Positions 13,287 through 17,675 of a stretch of DNA of 17,675 nt are shown piece after piece. Within the stretch, counting starts at the first letter, position 1; each line of letters opens with the position of its first letter. The notes under the pieces were generated by a model. It saw only the letters and a program-made list of their open reading frames with translations, did no database searches and was not told the origin of the DNA. The translations under genes were made by a program, and so were the position numbers. The stretch comes from Anaerolinea thermophila (GTDB lineage Bacteria; Chloroflexota; Anaerolineae; Anaerolineales; DRKV01), in NCBI GenBank assembly GCA_020722405.1, contig DYKW01000015.1, positions 1 to 17,675 on the forward strand. The letters are read 5' to 3'.

Positions 13287-16200
13287 ATGCAATCCAAACG
13301 GTTCTCATGGAACGTCAGTGCACTGATTCTCGGCATCTATTTAGGGGCTGCCGTCTTGCGTTGGATTGTTCGGGGGGATGCTTTTCCCCCAATTTGGGGA
13401 GTGTCTGGTCTGGGGCTGGCAGTATTCTGGTTGTGGGGGGAAAAAATGTGGCCGTCGGTGTTGCTCTCCGGCAACCTTGGATTGATGCTGCTTGCCATAC
13501 TGCAAGATATTCCGTTGACTCAAGTATGGGGATTGATTGCAATAGAAGCCTCGGCGCACACCGCCCTGGCCTGGATGGGCTGGTGGGCTACCCGTCGGTT
13601 GGGGCTATCTGGCTACCCATTGCGGGATTTGAAATACGGCGCCTGGACGTTAGTGCTTGGTGGGCTGCTGCTCCCAGGAGCGAACCTGCTTGTACTACGG
13701 TTGTTCCTCACCGTTTGGTATGCCTTGCCTGTGGATGGCCTCATGATTATCTTCGGCATGGATATACTTGGATCATTAGTGGGGCTTTTGTTTCTGTTGG
13801 CCTGGTTTTCGCCGCAACGCCCACCCGAAGTACGCAAATCCCGCCCTGGATGGGAAGTTGCAGGTATCAGCGTAATGGTTCTTGCCTTGATGTGGCTGGT
13901 ATTTTGGGGAGAGAGGGTCTGGCCCGCATTCGCACTGTATCCCCTGGGTGACTTTGTATTCGTGTTGTTTTTTATCTTGCCATTTCGTTATCCTGATCGG
14001 GTGGTCTTTTCGTTGTTGGCGTATACAGGCATCATAAGCCTGGCATATGCCATGCGCGGTCCAGACCCATTTGGCGGAGTGTTGTTTTTTCAAGGATGGT
14101 TCATGGCCGTTTTGCTGGTAACAACGGTGACGTATTGTGGCATTTCACAGCGGTTGTTGGTAACACGAAGTTTGCAGCAACAAATGGATGAACTCGCTCA
14201 CCGCAACCGCCGTTTGGCAGCACTGGATGGGATTACCCAAGCCGCACTCATGGCTTCCGATGAATACACCTTGCTGCAAACCCTGGCCGATCGGTTGGGC
14301 GAACTATGGGAAGCCGATGGATGTTACGTTACCCTGTGGGATGAACGCAGCCAGAGCGTGTTACCGGGCGCGGCCTATGGCCCTTTTCGGGAGACTTATC
14401 GTCAGATGAAAATTGAGCCTGGTGAACCAACGCTGACCGAAGCGGTGTTGCGTGCCGGAGAGCCGATCTTTGTGCCAGATGTCTTCGACTCACCGTACAT
14501 CAGCCGGCGTGTTGCAGAGACATTCCCGGCGCGCGCGCTGTTGGGCATTCCGCTGATTAGTGGCTCGCGCTGGCTGGGTGGGGCGTTGGTGGCTTTCAAT
14601 ATGTCTTTATCTATTGCCAATGAAGACCTGGTGTGGGCCAGGCAGGTCGGGGCACAAATTTCCCTGGCAATAGACAAAGCACAGTTGTATCAGCGCACGT
14701 TGCACGAGTTGCAACGTGAACAGCAATTGAATGCTCTGGCACAAACCTTTTCTGCCGATCTGGATGTCGAAACGACGTTACGGCGCGTTTTATCCCTGTT
14801 GGTCGATATGGTGGTGGCCGATGCGGGGGCATTGGCGTTGCTCTCTGAAGATGGCCATTTCATCACATACCCTTATCTGGTGGGAAACTTGCCGGCCTCT
14901 CTTTCCCAGTTGTCTACACCACGTGAAGGAGGTGGCTTAGCGTGGGAAATCGTAGAAACCCGTAAGTACATCTTGCTGGATGATTACCGTGCTTCTGAAC
15001 ATGCTCACCCTGCCTGGCGAAATCTGGACATCCAGCCCTTTTTAGGGGTGCCACTGATGGCGCGTGACCAGTGTCTCGGTGCGGTAGGGCTTTTTCGTAC
15101 CATCGGCGAATCTCCTTTTTCGTTGCAGGAGGCCTCTTTGGCCGATTCGGTGGCCCGTCAAGTGGGTATGGTGATTCAAAACGCGTTACTTTTTCAAAAA
15201 GAGCAGCGTTTACGAGCACGCGCGGAGATGCTGCGCGACATTGTGACCGATATTAACAATCCCAATTTGGGATTGACCGAGAGCCTGGAGCGCATGTTGC
15301 GTCGTTTGCAAAAAGTCTTAGGCTTCGATAGTGCCGCGGTCTTCCTGTTTGAGGATAATCGTTTACATTTGTACCAAGCGATTGGCTTGCGAGACCCTAG
15401 CGTGATAGGGAAAAATTTTCCCACCGATAATAATTCTTTGTTCGCTGAAATTCGGCGCTCCGGCCGGCCTCTGGTATTGCGTGAAGCCAATAATCACCCC
15501 GATTTTCAGGGTTGGGGGGGAACTTTAGGGGTAATGCATTGGATGGGGATGCCGCTGAAGGAACGTGGCGAGGTGATAGGTTATGTCACCTTCGATAGAT
15601 ACGAAAATAAACCCTATCGAGATGATGAAATCGAACTGGCCGAAACAGTGGTGTCTCAAGCCTCTACAGCGATTGCCCAGGCACATCTTTTCCTGCAAAC
15701 GGAAAGACGCGCTCGTCAACTTTCTGTGCTTTACGAACTTTCGCAACAATCTGTGCGCCAGACCGATGCAGAGGTTGTCGCCAAACGTGCCTGCAATCTG
15801 GCAGTAACCAATTTGGGATTGAACTTTGCCTGGATAGGCCTATTCCGTTCAGAAGAACAACACCTATTTTCGGTAGGCTTTGTACACGCACTGATTTCTG
15901 AGACTACTGTAGCCTATCAGAAGTTGTCATCCGATAGCCAGCGGTTGGTTGATAGCACGCTGGTTCGGAGTGCGCTGCAGTCCGGTGAGCCAATGTTCTT
16001 CGATGTGCAGGCTAACCATGCGGCTGAAGCGTCGAGTGAGCACCAGCTGCTGCAAGATCTGTGTGGCGATCACGCGGGTGCATTTTCGCTGCGACATGCT
16101 GGCCGAGTGCTGGGGGTCACGTTGTTTGGAAGTGATGTACAGGCTTTTTCTGATGGTCAAATCCGCTTTTTACAGGCCTTTGTCAATCAGGTAGCCGTGG

Positions 16201-17339
16201 CGCTGGAAAATATTCGTTTATTTGCGGATACACAGCGTCATTTGGAATATTTGCAGGCCTTACACGCCATCGATATGACCATTAACGCCAGTCTGGACCT
16301 GGATATTACGTTAAACGTTCTGCTGCATCAGATTTCTCAGCAGTTGAATGTGGATGCTGTGGCGATTTACACCCTGGAATCCCATACCAATTTGTTGATC
16401 TTTGCTGCCGGTGAAGGCTTTAGAATTGCCAATGTGGGTGAAATCCACTGGCGATTGGGACAGGGTCGTACCGGTCGGGTAGCGCTGACTCGCGAAGCAT
16501 TGTACATTGGTGACATGGCAAAATCGACAACTAGAGGATGGTTTACCGATAATTTAGTAGAGGAGGAAAAATTTGTAACTTACTACGGTGTACCGTTAAT
16601 TGCTAAAGGGCAGGTTAAAGGTGTGCTGGAAATTTACCATCGGCAACAGTTGTTCCCCAAGACTCAGTGGGTGGAATTCCTCAATGCTGTTGCCGCCCAA
16701 GCCGCCATTGCCATGGATAATGCCGATCTGTTTCGGCGCTTGGAGCGTTCCAATTTTGATTTGCTCATGGCTTACAATACCACCTTGGAAGGGTGGTCGC
16801 GGGCGTTGGAATTACGAGATGCTGAAACCGAGGGACATTCCGAGCGTGTGACTAAAATGACCATACGTTTAGCGCAGGAAATGGGCATTACAGGTGACAC
16901 CTTGATGCACATCCGTCGTGGCGCCTTGTTGCACGATATCGGCAAAATGGGTATTCCAGATGCTATTTTGTATAAACCCGGCCCGTTGACAGATGAAGAG
17001 TGGAAAATCATGCGTCAGCATCCGGTGTATGCCTATCAGTTGCTTTCCCCTATTCCTTATTTGCGGGAAGCGCTGGATATTCCTTATTGCCATCATGAGC
17101 GCTGGCAGGGGCAGGGCTATCCGCGTGGTTTGAAGGGCGAACAAATCCCACTAGCCGCGCGCATCTTTGCCGTAGTGGATGTGTGGGATGCGCTGAGTAA
17201 AGACCGCCCTTACCGGCGTGCTTGGTCGCAGGAGAAGGTGCGCGCTTACTTGAAGGAACAAGCCGGCATTCAATTCGATCCCACCGTAGTGGATGTGTTC
17301 TTGCGCCTTTTGGAGAGCGAGTCCGATCGTGTAGAGTGA
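13287..17339 (+). CDS. MASE1-(GAF)5-HD-GYP c-di-GMP phosphodiesterase
   Basis: This 1350-residue membrane protein is probably a c-di-GMP phosphodiesterase. Residues ~10-290 form about eight membrane helices of the MASE1 sensor type (PPIWGVSGLGLAVFWLWGEKMWP near 34-56; DILGSLVGLLFLLAW near 159-173). A short coiled linker leads into five GAF-like domains at roughly 315-470, 480-637, 650-805, 812-980 and 990-1150. The HD-GYP domain (about 1165-1350) has all expected residues: E1180, H1184, H1216-D1217 with K1220 (LLHDIGKMGIPD), H1245, H1269-H1270 (CHHE), GYP at 1277-1279 and D1298 (VVDVWDALSKDRPYR). Spacing matches structurally known members with a three-metal site. The start is supported by GAGAGG six bases upstream and lies 10 bases after the cyclase stop. 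The gene uses more A/T-ending codons than gatCAB in places. Confidence 0.93.
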   Translation: MQSKRFSWNVSALILGIYLGAAVLRWIVRGDAFPPIWGVSGLGLAVFWLWGEKMWPSVLLSGNLGLMLLAILQDIPLTQVWGLIAIEASAHTALAWMGWWATRRLGLSGYPLRDLKYGAWTLVLGGLLLPGANLLVLRLFLTVWYALPVDGLMIIFGMDILGSLVGLLFLLAWFSPQRPPEVRKSRPGWEVAGISVMVLALMWLVFWGERVWPAFALYPLGDFVFVLFFILPFRYPDRVVFSLLAYTGIISLAYAMRGPDPFGGVLFFQGWFMAVLLVTTVTYCGISQRLLVTRSLQQQMDELAHRNRRLAALDGITQAALMASDEYTLLQTLADRLGELWEADGCYVTLWDERSQSVLPGAAYGPFRETYRQMKIEPGEPTLTEAVLRAGEPIFVPDVFDSPYISRRVAETFPARALLGIPLISGSRWLGGALVAFNMSLSIANEDLVWARQVGAQISLAIDKAQLYQRTLHELQREQQLNALAQTFSADLDVETTLRRVLSLLVDMVVADAGALALLSEDGHFITYPYLVGNLPASLSQLSTPREGGGLAWEIVETRKYILLDDYRASEHAHPAWRNLDIQPFLGVPLMARDQCLGAVGLFRTIGESPFSLQEASLADSVARQVGMVIQNALLFQKEQRLRARAEMLRDIVTDINNPNLGLTESLERMLRRLQKVLGFDSAAVFLFEDNRLHLYQAIGLRDPSVIGKNFPTDNNSLFAEIRRSGRPLVLREANNHPDFQGWGGTLGVMHWMGMPLKERGEVIGYVTFDRYENKPYRDDEIELAETVVSQASTAIAQAHLFLQTERRARQLSVLYELSQQSVRQTDAEVVAKRACNLAVTNLGLNFAWIGLFRSEEQHLFSVGFVHALISETTVAYQKLSSDSQRLVDSTLVRSALQSGEPMFFDVQANHAAEASSEHQLLQDLCGDHAGAFSLRHAGRVLGVTLFGSDVQAFSDGQIRFLQAFVNQVAVALENIRLFADTQRHLEYLQALHAIDMTINASLDLDITLNVLLHQISQQLNVDAVAIYTLESHTNLLIFAAGEGFRIANVGEIHWRLGQGRTGRVALTREALYIGDMAKSTTRGWFTDNLVEEEKFVTYYGVPLIAKGQVKGVLEIYHRQQLFPKTQWVEFLNAVAAQAAIAMDNADLFRRLERSNFDLLMAYNTTLEGWSRALELRDAETEGHSERVTKMTIRLAQEMGITGDTLMHIRRGALLHDIGKMGIPDAILYKPGPLTDEEWKIMRQHPVYAYQLLSPIPYLREALDIPYCHHERWQGQGYPRGLKGEQIPLAARIFAVVDVWDALSKDRPYRRAWSQEKVRAYLKEQAGIQFDPTVVDVFLRLLESESDRVE

Positions 17340-17509
17340 TGGTTTGTTTCGAGAATAGCGCAGATTGCTGGGGGTTGGCGAAATGGGTGGATAGCCGACA
17401 TTAGTCCACAGATGACGCAGATTTTCAAATCGCTCTCCGTACGAAAATCTTAACGCAAAGCCGCGAAGACGCCAAGGCAGGTGGCAGTCTTCAGCGAACA
17501 GGCGTCAGC

Positions 17510-17543
17510 CGTAGGGCGTGGGGGAACACCTTTCGCTCCTACG
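17510..17543. repeat. Imperfect inverted repeat
   Basis: CGTAGGGCG (17510-17518) pairs with CGCTCCTACG (17534-17543) apart from one missing base. It would form a stem of about 9 bp around a 15-base loop. It shares its last two bases with the following 8 bp array. No T-run follows, so it is more likely a dispersed repeat hairpin than a terminator. Confidence 0.5.
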
Positions 17544-17589
17544 ACCACCCGACCACTCGACTAAGCGACTAAACGACTAAACGACTACC
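17542..17589. repeat. Six-unit 8 bp tandem repeat
   Basis: Units in exact phase are CGACCACC, CGACCACT, CGACTAAG, CGACTAAA, CGACTAAA and CGACTACC. CGAC is invariant in all six, and the last four bases drift stepwise. It is the same style of degenerate intergenic array as the 7 bp one at 7443-7512, but with a different period and sequence. Confidence 0.8.
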
Positions 17590-17635
17590 CATTTGGGGGG
17601 TATCTGATTTGAAAATAGACTTTCATGTCTGGTAG

Positions 17636-17651
17636 TGAAAATTATTTTTCA
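17636..17651. repeat. AT-rich palindrome
   Basis: TGAAAA-TTAT-TTTTCA has perfect 6 bp arms. It directly abuts an ATG at 17651 whose frame stays open to the window edge. It could be an operator for a gene starting outside or at the edge of the window; this is uncertain. Confidence 0.35.
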
Positions 17652-17675
17652 TGGCGACTTCTCAACAGGGGTTAA

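Larger units (their letters stand above)
17340..17675. other. Non-coding, repeat-rich 3' end of the window
   Basis: No convincing gene or RNA gene is seen after the HD-GYP stop. The stretch contains several unlike short repeat motifs: CCACAGATGACGCAGATT (17404-17421), a purine-rich ACGCAAAGCCGCGAAGACGCC segment around 17453-17474, an imperfect inverted repeat (17510-17543), an 8 bp tandem array (17542-17589) and an AT-rich palindrome (17636-17651). No GC-rich hairpin followed by a T-run is seen, so the end of the rightward transcript is not defined. Confidence 0.6.

Noticed and set aside
17651..17675. ATG with an open frame to the window edge
   Set aside because: Only eight codons are visible and no ribosome binding site precedes it, so a gene cannot be claimed.
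17340..17675. Possible CRISPR or tRNA in the repeat-rich right end
   Set aside because: The repeat units are only 7-8 bp with no spacers, and no cloverleaf with a TTC-type T-arm can be drawn.

Overview
The window reads as chromosomal DNA of a GC-moderate to GC-rich heterotrophic bacterium, most likely a member of the Chloroflexota (Anaerolineae-like). This is an inference from the gene set (split acyl-CoA carboxylase, GatCAB, very large multi-GAF signalling proteins) and from the degenerate short tandem repeats between genes. No rRNA, tRNA, CRISPR array, transposase or phage gene was seen.

There are two divergent gene trains separated by a roughly 300 bp control region (7324-7625). The leftward train (7323 down to 354) holds seven closely packed genes: acyl-CoA dehydrogenase, a zinc-containing MDR oxidoreductase, a four-helix membrane protein, acyl-CoA carboxylase carboxyltransferase (PccB type), biotin carboxylase, biotin carboxyl carrier protein, and a CYTH-domain phosphohydrolase/cyclase-like protein. 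Gaps are 63, 29, -8 (overlap), 15, 40 and 12 bases, so most of it is probably one operon, with a strong hairpin after the first gene. It looks like a short-chain acyl-CoA oxidation/carboxylation module, with propionyl-CoA as the likely carboxylase substrate. Beyond the CYTH stop codon the same frame stays open to position 129 and looks like the remains of, or a fragment of, another gene.

The rightward train (7626 to 17339) is gatC-gatA-gatB (tRNA-dependent amidotransferase), followed at 28 and 10 base gaps by two c-di-GMP genes. These are a membrane-anchored triple-GAF diguanylate cyclase with intact GGEEF and I-site, and a 1350-residue MASE1-(GAF)5-HD-GYP phosphodiesterase with an apparently complete metal site. 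A synthase and a hydrolase for the same second messenger therefore lie side by side, probably co-transcribed with a housekeeping translation enzyme.

The control region holds a consensus extended -10 promoter for the leftward train, overlapped by a perfect 14 bp palindrome that fits the PsrA-type (TetR family, fatty-acid responsive) operator. It also holds a ten-unit array of a 7 bp repeat and a weaker promoter for gatCAB. The right end (17340-17675) is non-coding and packed with different short repeats, including six units of an 8 bp repeat. I see no clearly novel defence or mobile system. The most notable points are the putative operator, the c-di-GMP pair behind gatCAB, the CYTH gene and membrane protein inside the carboxylase operon, and the repeat arrays.
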